Shown piece by piece: positions 17,377 through 26,475 of a DNA stretch of 64,000 nt; position 1 is the stretch's first letter, and each line of letters opens with the position of its first letter. Below the pieces are notes generated by a model. It was not told where the DNA came from. It ran no database searches and saw nothing but the letters and a program-made list of their open reading frames with translations. The stretch is from contig OZ245840.1 of the NCBI GenBank assembly GCA_965228775.1, positions 620,001 to 684,000 on the forward strand. Reading direction: 5' to 3'. A program made the translations under genes and the position numbers. The DNA comes from JANQMY01 sp965228775. GTDB lineage: Bacteria; Pseudomonadota; Alphaproteobacteria; JANQMY01.

Positions 17377-18009
17377 TCAGACTTGCGGTACGCTCATGCC
17401 TTTTTCCACCGCAGGCCGCGCGGCGATCGCATCCAGCCAGCGCCGGGTATTCGCCCCTTCCCCGATAATGTCGGGCTTGGCCTGTTTAATCAGTTCGAAG
17501 GCAACGGCCACCCAGGGATAGGTCGCGATATCCGCAATAGAATAATCGCCGCCCAGAAACGCTGTATCGTCAAGCCGGGTATCCATCACCTTGATGAGCC
17601 GCGCCGATTCGCTCACATAACGGTCGATCGCGAAGGGAATCTTTTCTTCAGCGGTGTTCAAAAAGAAGTTCGCCTGCCCCAGCATCGGGCCGATGCCCGC
17701 CATCTGCCAAAACAGCCATTCAAGGCATTTGCTTCGCGCGGGCTCTGCGCTCGGCAGGAACTTGCCGGTTTTCTCCGCAAGGTAGATCAGGATGGCGCCG
17801 GATTCGAAGACGGTATGAGTGCCGCCGTCCATATCCCGGTCGACGATGCCCGGTATGCGGCCGTTGGGCGAGATTTTCAGAAAGTCAGGCTTGTGTTGTT
17901 CGCCCTCGCCCAGATTGACGGGGTAAACGGTGTAATCGAGACCGCATTCTTCAAGCATCACCGATGCTTTTTGGCCATTGGGTGTCGTCCAGGTGTAAAG
18001 ATCGATCAT
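17377..18009 (-). CDS. Glutathione S-transferase, Nu-class/YfcG-like
   Basis: The cytosolic protein has 210 residues. The thioredoxin-like N-terminal domain (about 1-82) starts MIDLYTWTTPNGQKAS and continues with LGEGEQHKPDFLKISPNGRIPGIVD and ESGAILIYLAE. This matches the YfcG/YghU (Nu-class) pattern, which uses a Thr-Pro-Asn loop and has disulfide-bond reductase activity with two glutathiones. The helical C-terminal domain (about 90-205) includes YSIADIATYPW, the usual GST structural motif. The ATG at 18009 is the family-typical start; an ATG eleven codons upstream adds a basic extension with no parallel in the family. Confidence 0.85.
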   Translation of the reverse strand: MIDLYTWTTPNGQKASVMLEECGLDYTVYPVNLGEGEQHKPDFLKISPNGRIPGIVDRDMDGGTHTVFESGAILIYLAEKTGKFLPSAEPARSKCLEWLFWQMAGIGPMLGQANFFLNTAEEKIPFAIDRYVSESARLIKVMDTRLDDTAFLGGDYSIADIATYPWVAVAFELIKQAKPDIIGEGANTRRWLDAIAARPAVEKGMSVPQV

Positions 18010-18310
18010 GCTTCGTGCGCCCCTTGTTTTGAGTTGCGCCATTCGATTTCGGATGGCTCACATCAGCATAATGCGCCCGCAAGACACGTAAAGAATCACG
18101 ATGACGGCATTCGTGCAGATGCCGCGTGCAAATTGATCGAGAGAGTATTTTGGGAAAGAGGCGGCCGCGAGAAAGGCGCCGCGATCAGGTATTTGGCTGT
18201 TTTTGAGAACGCCAAACATGCGCCGACCGCCGCTTTGCTCCCCATTCTTCCAGTCGTTTTCCGAAAGAAGAACCCAGCGGCGGCCGGTGCATTGTTTTCT
18301 GCTTTAGCGA

Positions 18311-18937
18311 TTAACGCCGAGCAGTTCTGCGCGCAGTGGTTTTGCGAGCTGCTGGCTTACGACGTGCAGTCGTCTTCCGAGCGGCAGGCTTGCGTGCAGT
18401 TGTTTTCCGAGCGGTCGTCTTACGTGCCGTTGTTTTACGGGCAGTCGTCTTACGAGCGGCTGGCTTCCGCTTTGCTGTCGTCTTGCGAGCCGTGGTCTTG
18501 CGAGCGGCTGGCTTACGCTTTGCTGTCGTCTTCTTTGCGGCTGTCTTACGAGCTGCAGGCTTCCGCGCCGTTGTCTTACGAGCGGTCGTCTTGCGAGCTG
18601 TTGTTTTCCGCGCTGTGGTCTTACGAGCAGCTGGCTTACGCTTCGCTGTCGTCTTGCGCGCCGTTGTTTTACGAGCGGTCGTCTTACGTGCCGTGGTTTT
18701 ACGGGCAGTTGTCTTACGAGCGGTCGTTTTGCGAGCCGTCGTCTTCTTGGCGGCTGGCTTACGCTTCGCAGCTGTCTTACGAGCAGCAGGCTTGCGTGCT
18801 GTGGTTTTACGGGCAGTTGTTTTGCGTGCGGTGGTTTTGCGCGCTGTCGTCTTCCGTGCCGTCGTTTTACGTGCGGCCGGTTTTTTCTTCGTCGTGGTCT
18901 TACGAGCCGTAGACTTTTTTGCTGTTGTCATTGGCAT
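18311..18937 (-). CDS. Histone H1-like Lys/Arg/Ala/Thr-repeat DNA-binding protein
   Basis: The 208-residue protein consists almost wholly of tandem five-residue units such as TARKT, KRKPA and ARKTT, giving an extreme basic charge. It has no globular domain, like the C-terminal tails of histone H1, the chlamydial Hc proteins and AlgP of pseudomonads. Such proteins bind and compact nucleic acid non-specifically. The start is the ATG of MPMTTAKK with AGGGAG about eight bases upstream. Because the repeat DNA lacks stops on the opposite strand, a long antisense frame exists but is not coding. The TopA C-terminal tail in this window has a similar composition. Confidence 0.85.
   Translation of the reverse strand: MPMTTAKKSTARKTTTKKKPAARKTTARKTTARKTTARKTTARKTTARKPAARKTAAKRKPAAKKTTARKTTARKTTARKTTARKTTARKTTARKTTAKRKPAARKTTARKTTARKTTARKTTARKPAARKTAAKKTTAKRKPAARKTTARKTTAKRKPAARKTTARKTTARKTTARKTTARKPAARKTTARRKPAARKTTARRTARR
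18345..18920 (-). repeat. Degenerate 15-bp tandem repeats inside the H1-like gene
   Basis: Units of about 15 bp, of the type GTAAGACGACTGCCC and variants, each encode one pentapeptide. They recur about forty times with mixed A/G third positions and occasional KRKPA replacements. The array is in frame throughout, so length change by slippage would alter protein length without disrupting it. Confidence 0.8.
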
Positions 18938-19204
18938 GTGTGTGCTCCCTACAATGAGGACCGGTTGGACGAGATAATCCGCGTGCAAATATGAATCACA
19001 CTTCTTATTTCGGCAACCGGCTTAAGAATTCCGGCAAACAACACTCATATCAAAAACATTGTTGCCGACCGATTCACCAGTATTCGACTGGCATTCACAC
19101 ATTCCGTCTACATCGAAAGTGGTTAATAAAATATTTCTATTGAAATGAAGCGCGGATTTATTGTGCGCAAAAACGGCACAAAATGCGTTTAAGTGATTCG
19201 TTTT

Positions 19205-20671
19205 TTAGGACTCAAGTTTGCGTTTGAGTATTTCGTTCACGGCTTTTGGATTTGCTTTTCCGCCGGATGCTTGCATCACTTGACCAACAAACCAACCGAT
19301 CGCTTTTGGCTTCGTTTTAACCTCTTCCGCTTTGTCCGGATTGTCTGCGATTACTTGATCAACGATCGCTTCTATTGCGGATGTATCGGTTACTTGCTTG
19401 AGACCTTTCTCTTCGACAATTTCTCCCGGCTTTCCGCCATTTTCGAACATAATTTCGAAAACATCTTTGGCGATCCGGCCAGAGATTGTTTCGTCTGCAA
19501 TCAGATCAACAAGCTCTCCTAAATGCGATGCGGAAACCTTACACGCATCGAGACTCTGCCCGCTTTTATTAAGGGCTGCGAACAACTCACCGGTGATCCA
19601 GTTCGCAACAATTTTTGGATCTCTGTTCGTTGCAGCCTCTTCGAAATAGTCCGCAATTTCCTTTTCCGAGACCAAAACACCCGCGTCATACGCGCTCAAT
19701 CCAAATTCTTCGATGAATCGCGTCTTTTTTTGATCAGGAAGCTCCGGCAGGTGCCGTGCAATGTCGTCCACAAGTGCCTGATCGAATTCCAGCGGCAATA
19801 AATCTGGATCCGGAAAATAGCGGTAATCATGCGCATCTTCCTTGGACCGCATCGTGCGTGTTTTGCCGCTATTCGGATCAAAAAGACGGGTTTCTTGATC
19901 GACTTCGCCGCCATCTTCAATCAAATCGACTTGGCGGCGCGCTTCATAATCGATCGCGGCTGCCACAAAGCGAATGGAATTGACGTTCTTGATTTCACAC
20001 CTTGTACCCAGATCGTCTCCGGGCCGGCGTACAGAAACGTTTACATCTGCGCGAAGCGATCCTTCTTCCATATTGCCGTCGCAGGTACCGAGATACCGCA
20101 AAATCGCACGCAATTTTTGAACATAAGCCGCGGCTTCTTCAGACGACCGAATGTCCGGCTTCGATACGATCTCCATCAGGGCAACCCCAGCCCTGTTGAG
20201 GTCGACCAAACTATGGTCGCCTTCGTGGGTGCTTTTGCCAGCATCTTGTTCGAGGTGCAGCCGCTCGATCCCGATATCGACGGTCTGCCCGTCGGAAAGA
20301 TCGATACTGATTTTCCCCTCACCAACAATCGGATCTTTGTATTGGGAGATTTGATAACCGGCAGGCAGATCGGGATAAAAGTAATTCTTACGGTCGAACA
20401 CCGAACGCAAGTTGATCTCCGCATTAATGCCAAGACCGGTTCTGATGGCCTGTTCAACGCAGAACTGATTGATCACCGGCAGCATGCCGGGCATGGCCGC
20501 ATCCACAAGGCTTACATTTTGGTTCGGTCCCGCGCCGAACGTCGTGGGCGCGCCGGAAAACAGCTTTGCCTCACTGGCCACTTGCGCATGCACTTCCAGG
20601 CCGACGACGATCTCCCAATCGCCGGTTACTCCCTGGATGATTTGTTCGCGTTTCTTCATTTGCTGGCTCAT
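19205..20671 (-). CDS. gatB: Asp-tRNA(Asn)/Glu-tRNA(Gln) amidotransferase subunit B
   Basis: GatB binds mischarged Glu-tRNA(Gln) or Asp-tRNA(Asn), activates the acyl group with ATP and receives ammonia from GatA. The 488-residue protein shows the family start EIVVGLEVHAQV and the cradle-domain motifs RKNYFYPDLPAGYQISQ and LDLNRAGVALMEIVS-like DLNRAGVALMEIVS. It also has HDYRYFPDPDLLP and a C-terminal YqeY-like helical tail ending KANPKAVNEILK. The start ATG overlaps the gatA stop in an ATGA, so translation is coupled; a longer frame starting five codons earlier is less likely. Confidence 0.96.
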   Translation of the reverse strand: MSQQMKKREQIIQGVTGDWEIVVGLEVHAQVASEAKLFSGAPTTFGAGPNQNVSLVDAAMPGMLPVINQFCVEQAIRTGLGINAEINLRSVFDRKNYFYPDLPAGYQISQYKDPIVGEGKISIDLSDGQTVDIGIERLHLEQDAGKSTHEGDHSLVDLNRAGVALMEIVSKPDIRSSEEAAAYVQKLRAILRYLGTCDGNMEEGSLRADVNVSVRRPGDDLGTRCEIKNVNSIRFVAAAIDYEARRQVDLIEDGGEVDQETRLFDPNSGKTRTMRSKEDAHDYRYFPDPDLLPLEFDQALVDDIARHLPELPDQKKTRFIEEFGLSAYDAGVLVSEKEIADYFEEAATNRDPKIVANWITGELFAALNKSGQSLDACKVSASHLGELVDLIADETISGRIAKDVFEIMFENGGKPGEIVEEKGLKQVTDTSAIEAIVDQVIADNPDKAEEVKTKPKAIGWFVGQVMQASGGKANPKAVNEILKRKLES

Positions 20672-22158
20672 GACGCGCTTTCCCACCAGTTTGCAGGCCG
20701 TGCATCAAACGCGGCTGCTTCTTCAACGACGCTGCCCAACTTAAAAAGCGTAGCTTCATCAAAGGCGCGTCCGATCAATTGCAACCCCAACGGCAGACCT
20801 TGCGCATCAAGTCCCGCAGGAATCGAAATCCCAGGAAGGCCCGCCAAGTTAACAGTCACAGTGAATACGTCGTTCAAATACATCGAAATCGGATCATCCG
20901 ACCGTTCACCAATCCCGAAAGCCGCGCTCGGTGCTGTTGGCGTTAGGATGGCGTCGACACTTTCGAATGCGTTGGAGAAGTCTTGTGCAATCAAAGACCG
21001 CACTTTTTGCGCCTTGATGTAGTACGCATCGTAATATCCAGCAGACAGCACATAAGTGCCGATAAGAACGCGCCGCTTTACTTCCGCGCCAAACCCTTCA
21101 GCGCGCGTCTTTTCATAGAGCGAGATAATGTCGTCAGACGAGTCCGCCACCCGAAGGCCATACTTCACACCGTCATAGCGCGCCAAATTGGAAGACGCCT
21201 CCGCCGGCGCAATAATGTAATAGGCCGGCAACGCGTACTTCGTATTCGGCAGGCTGATGTCGACAATCTCTGCACCGGCGTCACGCAACCATTCTTTTCC
21301 CGCAGACCAGAGCTTGTCGATTTCTGGGTCCATGCCATCAACGCGGTACTCGGTTGGGATGCCGATTTTCAGACCACGCACCTCTTTTCCGATTTCCGCT
21401 TCATAATTCGGAACCGGCGCATTGATACTGGTAGAATCTTTTGGGTCGTGTGAGGCCATGGACTCCAGCATGATCGCCGCATCCCGAACGGTGCGTGTCA
21501 TGGGACCTGCTTGATCCAAGGAGGATGCGAAGGCAACGATCCCCCAACGCGAACAGCGGCCATAAGTCGGCTTCATACCAACAATGCCCGTAAACGCCGC
21601 AGGCTGACGAATAGATCCACCCGTATCGGTCCCCGTTGCACCGAGCGCCAATCTGGCGGCGACCAACGCAGACGATCCGCCGGATGATCCACCTGGCACG
21701 AGCTTTGTGTCGTCTTCCTTGCGGCGCCAAGGGTTTACCACCGGGCCGAAATAGCTCGTTTCGTTCGATGAGCCCATGGCGAATTCATCAAGATTGAGTT
21801 TGCCAAGCATAACGGCGCCATCGTTTCGCAGGTTCTGCGACACGGTCGACTCATATGTCGGCGCAAACCCTTCCAAGATGTGACTGCTCGCGGTCGTCTG
21901 CACCCCTTCCGTACAAAACAGATCTTTCACACCGATGGGGATGCCCTCCATGGGTCCACCATCGCCCGAGGCAAGTTTCTTGTCAGACCCGGTCGCGCGT
22001 TCCAACGCCACATCCGGTGTGTGGGTTACGAAACAGTTCAACGCTCCAGCTTTATCGATGGCCTCTAAATGGGCTTGGGTCAGCTCCACAGCCGAAAAAT
22101 CCTTGGCGCGCAGACCATCGCGCGCCTCGGCCAAAGTCATTTCAGTCAATTTCGACAT
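20668..22158 (-). CDS. gatA: Asp-tRNA(Asn)/Glu-tRNA(Gln) amidotransferase subunit A
   Basis: GatA is the glutaminase subunit, an amidase-signature hydrolase that makes ammonia from glutamine and channels it to GatB. In this 496-residue protein the catalytic Ser-cisSer-Lys triad maps to Lys78 in GVKDLF, Ser158 in GGSSGGSS and Ser182 in DTGGSIRQPA. Length is normal. It lies between gatC (14-bp gap) and gatB (overlap) in the transcription order gatC-gatA-gatB, the arrangement found across the class. Confidence 0.97.
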   Translation of the reverse strand: MSKLTEMTLAEARDGLRAKDFSAVELTQAHLEAIDKAGALNCFVTHTPDVALERATGSDKKLASGDGGPMEGIPIGVKDLFCTEGVQTTASSHILEGFAPTYESTVSQNLRNDGAVMLGKLNLDEFAMGSSNETSYFGPVVNPWRRKEDDTKLVPGGSSGGSSALVAARLALGATGTDTGGSIRQPAAFTGIVGMKPTYGRCSRWGIVAFASSLDQAGPMTRTVRDAAIMLESMASHDPKDSTSINAPVPNYEAEIGKEVRGLKIGIPTEYRVDGMDPEIDKLWSAGKEWLRDAGAEIVDISLPNTKYALPAYYIIAPAEASSNLARYDGVKYGLRVADSSDDIISLYEKTRAEGFGAEVKRRVLIGTYVLSAGYYDAYYIKAQKVRSLIAQDFSNAFESVDAILTPTAPSAAFGIGERSDDPISMYLNDVFTVTVNLAGLPGISIPAGLDAQGLPLGLQLIGRAFDEATLFKLGSVVEEAAAFDARPANWWESAS

Positions 22159-22172
22159 GTTGCCGGCCGTCC

Positions 22173-22466
22173 CTATTCAACAACACGCGGCACGACAAAC
22201 ATGTTGTCCTGTGCTTCAGGCGCGTTTTTGACGATTTTCTCCGGGTATCCGCCGTCGGTTACCTGGTCTTCCCGTTGGAACAAATGTGTTTCAACAACAC
22301 TGCTCATGGGCTGAACATTAGAGGTGTCGACCTCCTCCAACTGCTCTACCCACTGCAATATGGTGTTGAGTTCCGTTGTCATGGATTCCAAATCCGCATC
22401 GTTCTCAGAAACTTGGATACGCGCGAGTTTGGCAATCCGGCGCACGGTCTGAATGTCCACCGACAT
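22173..22466 (-). CDS. gatC: Asp-tRNA(Asn)/Glu-tRNA(Gln) amidotransferase subunit C
   Basis: GatC is a small belt-like subunit that wraps around GatA and GatB and stabilises the complex. The 97-residue protein has the family pattern VRRIAKLARIQV at the start, ELNTILQWVEQLEEVDTS in the middle and the C-terminal EAQDNMFVVPRVVE. It is the first gene of the gatCAB operon and is divergent from ruvX, with the promoters in the roughly 160 bp between them. Confidence 0.95.
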   Translation of the reverse strand: MSVDIQTVRRIAKLARIQVSENDADLESMTTELNTILQWVEQLEEVDTSNVQPMSSVVETHLFQREDQVTDGGYPEKIVKNAPEAQDNMFVVPRVVE

Positions 22467-22625
22467 GGCTTACCTGTCCTATTTGTGTCTCGGAATCACG
22501 GATCTTCGAGTATCAGGCACAACGCCAGTATTCAAGAACCGCAAGAGATGGCGTTTAGCCATCCCCCCTCATCCTATGTTATGCGTGGCCCCAAATTAAG
22601 AAATCAAGAAAGCGAGCGATATTGC

Positions 22626-23111
22626 GTGCCTGTTCACGAAACTCCAGAAGACTTTTTGGATGCCTTAGTGGTTTCGACCCCGTTAATGGGGCTTGATCTC
22701 GGTACCAAGACCATAGGGGTTGCCTGTTCCGACGCCACACGAACCATCGCCACCCCAGTTGAGACCATCCGAAGAACAAAGTTCAAACAAGATCTCGAAA
22801 AACTCCTCCAATTCGTTGCGGATAGGAAGGTGGGAGGTGTGGTGATGGGGCTACCCGTCAACATGGACGGGTCAGAGGGCCCGCGCGCCCAATCGACGCG
22901 CGCCTTCGTGCGAAACATGCTCCGGGAATCGGAGTTGCACGTGATCTTCTGGGACGAACGCCTTTCAACGGCCGCCGTTACCCGCACGCTTTTAGAAGCC
23001 GATAGCAGTCGCGCCAAACGAGCGGAAGTGGTCGACAAAATGGCCGCCTCTTACATACTTCAAGGCTTCCTAGATCGTATTTCGGGCCTTCCCAACAAAA
23101 GCCCTAACTAG
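22626..23111 (+). CDS. ruvX: Putative pre-16S rRNA nuclease / Holliday junction resolvase-like YqgF
   Basis: RuvX (YqgF) has an RNase H-like fold and acts in 16S rRNA 5'-end maturation in E. coli. Key elements are GLDLGTKTIGVA with the first catalytic Asp, VMGLPVNMDGSEG, and FWDERLSTAAVTR with the acidic DER. The carboxyl-terminal helix carries DKMAASYILQGFLD. The annotated GTG start gives 161 residues, the usual family size, with about twenty residues before GLDLGTK. An in-frame ATG at 22581 would add fifteen residues, and the frame remains open much further upstream only because it is antisense to gatC/gatA. Confidence 0.92.
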   Translation: MPVHETPEDFLDALVVSTPLMGLDLGTKTIGVACSDATRTIATPVETIRRTKFKQDLEKLLQFVADRKVGGVVMGLPVNMDGSEGPRAQSTRAFVRNMLRESELHVIFWDERLSTAAVTRTLLEADSSRAKRAEVVDKMAASYILQGFLDRISGLPNKSPN

Positions 23112-23124
23112 GCACCTACACCGC

Positions 23125-24039
23125 ATGCTCACAATTCTAGGCGTTTTGGCGCCGATCATCATTCTTATCGCCCTTGGCCAGATTCTTGCGCGTATTGATT
23201 TCCCTGGCACCACGTTTTGGCCTGCGCTTGAGAGGTTAACCTACTACATCTTATATCCAGCACTGCTGTTTGGTTCGATCGCCCGCTCAAATCTTGCATC
23301 ACTCGATGCCGGCAATTTCTCCCTGGTCTTGCTTGGATCGCTTGCCGCCATGGCATTATTCTTGGCAATTACGCGCCGCGTTTTGAATTGGGGCGGCCCG
23401 CGCTACACAAGCATCTATCAGGGCAGCATGCGGTGGAACGGTTTTGTCGCCTTGGCTATCTCCGATGCCTATCTTGGAACCGATGGGCTCGCCATGACAG
23501 CTGTCGGTATCGCCGTCATGGTTCCGGCGCTCAATGTCTTGAGCATTTTTACGCTAACACGGCATGCGGGCGCCGAGCCCCAAAGTATCAAACGCGTTTT
23601 AGTTCTGCTCGTTCAAAACCCGCTGATCATCGCATGTGTCGCTGGTATCTTGGCCAGCCTGTTGGGCTTCTCAATTGGCATAATCGCAAATCACACTCTT
23701 TCTCTTCTCGGCGATGCAGCGCTGACCATGGGCTTGCTTGCAATAGGAGCTGCTCTACAGATTCGCCTACCACGGTCGGCAGCTCTGCAGCTGGGGCTGG
23801 TAACTTTCTTCAAGCTCGCGCTCATGCCCGTCTTTGTGGCCACCGGATGTTATCTGTTGCAAGTCACCGGTGTAGCTTTTCAGGCTGCGATGATTTGCGC
23901 GGCTGTCCCGACAGCCACCTCAGCCTACATCCTTGCCCGGCAGTTAGGAGGTGACGCTGAATTCATGGCCCAGGCGGTAACCGCCAGCACATTGGCCGCA
24001 GCAATCTCCTTGCCGTTGATTTTATACTTAACACGATGA
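23125..24039 (+). CDS. AEC family (auxin efflux carrier-like) transporter
   Basis: The 304-residue protein has about ten membrane helices in two inverted halves. It contains the family motifs RWNGFVALAISDAYLGTDGLAM and, in the second half, AAVPTATSAYILARQLGGD. Bacterial AEC members move malate, malonate or related anions; the substrate here is unknown. It follows ruvX by 13 bp and precedes pyrB, so it may be co-transcribed with them. Confidence 0.88.
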   Translation: MLTILGVLAPIIILIALGQILARIDFPGTTFWPALERLTYYILYPALLFGSIARSNLASLDAGNFSLVLLGSLAAMALFLAITRRVLNWGGPRYTSIYQGSMRWNGFVALAISDAYLGTDGLAMTAVGIAVMVPALNVLSIFTLTRHAGAEPQSIKRVLVLLVQNPLIIACVAGILASLLGFSIGIIANHTLSLLGDAALTMGLLAIGAALQIRLPRSAALQLGLVTFFKLALMPVFVATGCYLLQVTGVAFQAAMICAAVPTATSAYILARQLGGDAEFMAQAVTASTLAAAISLPLILYLTR

Positions 24040-24093
24040 CCGCTATAGAAACCGTCAGAACGGTTGCGGCAAAGCGTTGATGACTTTATAAGC

Positions 24094-25083
24094 ATGGCTT
24101 TAATGAGCGTCTCCGAAGCAACCCCAACTCCGATACCTGCCCCCGCCTTCTCCAGGCGGCATCTCTTGGGTATTGAAGGGCTTTCTCCCCTTGAAATTAC
24201 ATCTCTGTTGGACTTGGCCGACGAGTATGTGGATCAGAACCGGTTGATCGACAAAAAGCAGCCGACGTTGCGTGGGCGCACCGTCATCAATTTGTTTTTC
24301 GAATCATCGACGCGAACCCAAAGTTCCTTCGAGCTTGCCGGGAAACGCTTGGGCGCCGACGTGATGAACATGGCGGTGAAGGCTTCGTCTTTGAACAAAG
24401 GCGAGACGCTGATCGACACCGCAATCACCCTGAATGCCATGCACCCGGACATTCTGATTGTCCGGCATCAAGACTCTGGCGCGGTCGAACTGTTGTCGCA
24501 AAAAGTGAGCTGCTCGGTGATCAACGCGGGCGACGGTTGGCATGAACATCCAACGCAAGCCTTGCTTGACGCGCTAACCATTCGGCGACGGTTGGGCCGC
24601 GTCGGCGGCTTGAAAGTCGCCATCTGCGGTGACGTGATGCACAGCCGTGTTACGCGCTCAAACATCCACCTGCTAAACACTCTCGGCGCCGAAGTACGCT
24701 TGATCGCTCCAAAGACACTTCTGCCCGCCGGCATTGAGCGCCTGGGCGTTAAAGTCTTCAACGACATACGCGAGGGTCTGGTGGACTGCGACATCATAAT
24801 GATGCTCCGCCTACAGATGGAGCGTATGGAAGGATCGTTCATTCCGTCCACGCGCGAGTACTTTCATTATTTTGGGCTAGATAGGGAAAAACTGGCCATT
24901 GCCAAACCGGGCGCCTTGGTAATGCACCCCGGCCCCATGAATCGCGGCGTCGAAATTGATAGCTCAATTGCCGATGACCGAAACATCAGCCTTATTCAGG
25001 AACAAGTTGAGATGGGGGTCGCTGTCCGCATGGCGGCCTTGACGGCACTGAGCCGCCAGCTCGACCGCGGAGACCACGCTTAA
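24094..25083 (+). CDS. pyrB: Aspartate carbamoyltransferase catalytic subunit
   Basis: This enzyme carries out the first committed step of pyrimidine synthesis: carbamoyl phosphate plus aspartate gives carbamoyl aspartate. The 329-residue protein has the carbamoyl-phosphate loop ESSTRTQSSFE, the lysine loop KASSLNKGET, the HPTQALLD motif and the aspartate-binding region MMLRLQMER. No pyrI is present. With the degenerate pyrC-like gene four bases downstream, it fits the class A2 type, in which an inactive dihydroorotase subunit is needed for the holoenzyme. Two in-frame ATGs (24094 and 24103) are possible starts and neither has a strong ribosome site. Confidence 0.95.
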   Translation: MALMSVSEATPTPIPAPAFSRRHLLGIEGLSPLEITSLLDLADEYVDQNRLIDKKQPTLRGRTVINLFFESSTRTQSSFELAGKRLGADVMNMAVKASSLNKGETLIDTAITLNAMHPDILIVRHQDSGAVELLSQKVSCSVINAGDGWHEHPTQALLDALTIRRRLGRVGGLKVAICGDVMHSRVTRSNIHLLNTLGAEVRLIAPKTLLPAGIERLGVKVFNDIREGLVDCDIIMMLRLQMERMEGSFIPSTREYFHYFGLDREKLAIAKPGALVMHPGPMNRGVEIDSSIADDRNISLIQEQVEMGVAVRMAALTALSRQLDRGDHA

Positions 25084-25086
25084 ACC

Positions 25087-26418
25087 ATGCGCGAACGCCG
25101 ACTAAACGACACTGGCAAAACGCTCTTCACAAATGCCCGGATTATTGACCCGGCATCCGGATCAGACATTCGTGGTGAACTCATCGTCGAGAAAGGCAAA
25201 GTCGCTGACCTTGGGCAGTCCCTCATCTCCGGCGCGCCCAGCAGCGACATGGACGTTATCGATTGTGACGGACATGTGTTGTCACCCGGTCTTATCGATA
25301 TGCGTGTGTTTGTGGGCGAACCCGGTGCGGAGCACAAAGAGACGCTTGGCTCCGCAAGCCGTGCGGCTGCCGCCGGAGGCGTTACGACACTTATCTGCAT
25401 GCCGAATACCGACCCGGTGATCGATGACGTGGCGTTGGTCGATTTTATAGAGCGGCGCGCCCGCGATACGGCCATTGTGCATGTGCATCCGATGGCGGCC
25501 CTCACCAAGGGCCTCGAAGGCAAGCAGATGACCGAGATGGGATTGCTTGCAGAAGCCGGTGCCGTCGGTTTCACGGAAGGCAGTAAATCGCTGGTGAACG
25601 CGCAAATCATGCGCCGCGCCATGACATATGCTTCAAATTTCGATGCGCTGATTGCTCAGCATGCAGAAGAGCCAACACTCGCCAAAGCCGGCTGCATGAA
25701 TGAGGGCGAGCTGGCAACCCGCCTTGGCTTGCCGGGCGTTCCGCCAGCCGCTGAAACCATTATGGTGGAACGTGACCTGCGCCTGTTGGAATTAACCCGC
25801 GCGCGCTATCACCTGTCACAAATTTCTTCCGCAGAGACCCTTGAGATCTTGCACAGAGCGAAGAACGCCGGCCTTTCCATATCCTGCGCGGTATCTGCCC
25901 ACCATCTCGCTCTCAATGAGAATGACGTCGCAAGCTACCGCACATTTTTCAAAACAAGCCCCCCACTGCGCCGCGAGGAAGACCGCATGGCGCTGATCGC
26001 AGGCCTCTCCGCCCGTACGATCGATGTGATTGTCTCAAGCCACGATCCACAAGCGCCCGAAAACAAACGTTTGCCGTTTGCCCAGGCGTCTTACGGTGTG
26101 GTTGGGCTGGAAACATTGCTATCCGTTGCCCTTGGGCTCTACCACAATGGCCATCTGGCCTTAATGGACGCCCTACGGGCTGTCACGTCGCGCCCTGCCG
26201 AAATTTTAGGGCTGCCGTCAGGGCGTCTGAGCAAAGGCGCCCCTGCCGACCTGGTGCTCATTGATTTAGGCAAGCCCTATGTCATCAATGCAGAACAACT
26301 TCGGTCAAAAACGAAGAACACACCGTTTGACGGGCATCGGTTCCAAGGACGGGCGATCAAGACCTTTGTGGATGGCATTGCCGTTTTCGACAGCGAGGAT
26401 GCCGAGATCGCCGCTTGA
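25087..26418 (+). CDS. Pseudo-dihydroorotase subunit of aspartate transcarbamoylase
   Basis: The 443-residue protein has the amidohydrolase (TIM-barrel) fold of type I dihydroorotase, but its metal site is broken. The usual HxH after PGLID is replaced by PGLIDMRVFVGEPG, and the DHAPH motif by SHDPQAP. SAHHLAL is retained. Such PyrC' proteins in Pseudomonas and rhizobia lack dihydroorotase activity and instead act as a structural subunit of aspartate carbamoyltransferase, which agrees with the position three bases after pyrB. A separate active PyrC must be encoded elsewhere. The structural role here is inferred from those relatives. Confidence 0.88.
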   Translation: MRERRLNDTGKTLFTNARIIDPASGSDIRGELIVEKGKVADLGQSLISGAPSSDMDVIDCDGHVLSPGLIDMRVFVGEPGAEHKETLGSASRAAAAGGVTTLICMPNTDPVIDDVALVDFIERRARDTAIVHVHPMAALTKGLEGKQMTEMGLLAEAGAVGFTEGSKSLVNAQIMRRAMTYASNFDALIAQHAEEPTLAKAGCMNEGELATRLGLPGVPPAAETIMVERDLRLLELTRARYHLSQISSAETLEILHRAKNAGLSISCAVSAHHLALNENDVASYRTFFKTSPPLRREEDRMALIAGLSARTIDVIVSSHDPQAPENKRLPFAQASYGVVGLETLLSVALGLYHNGHLALMDALRAVTSRPAEILGLPSGRLSKGAPADLVLIDLGKPYVINAEQLRSKTKNTPFDGHRFQGRAIKTFVDGIAVFDSEDAEIAA

Positions 26419-26475
26419 GCGCGCCACCCAAAATTGTGCTACAGGATCGTTTTGAGCAAATGAGCCGGGTGCAAT

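Noticed and set aside
17236..18912. Plus-strand frame of 558 codons across the GST and H1-like genes
   Set aside because: It is antisense to a clear glutathione transferase, and its second half is the complement of the lysine-rich repeat array, giving unnatural Ser/Tyr/Leu repeats.
18336..18977. Plus-strand frame of Ala/Val/Leu/Arg repeats opposite the H1-like gene
   Set aside because: It is a by-product of stop-free repeat DNA. The minus strand has a proper ribosome site and a known type of protein.
21855..22625. Upstream extension of the ruvX frame
   Set aside because: It lies antisense to gatC and gatA and would give an N-terminus without parallel in YqgF proteins.
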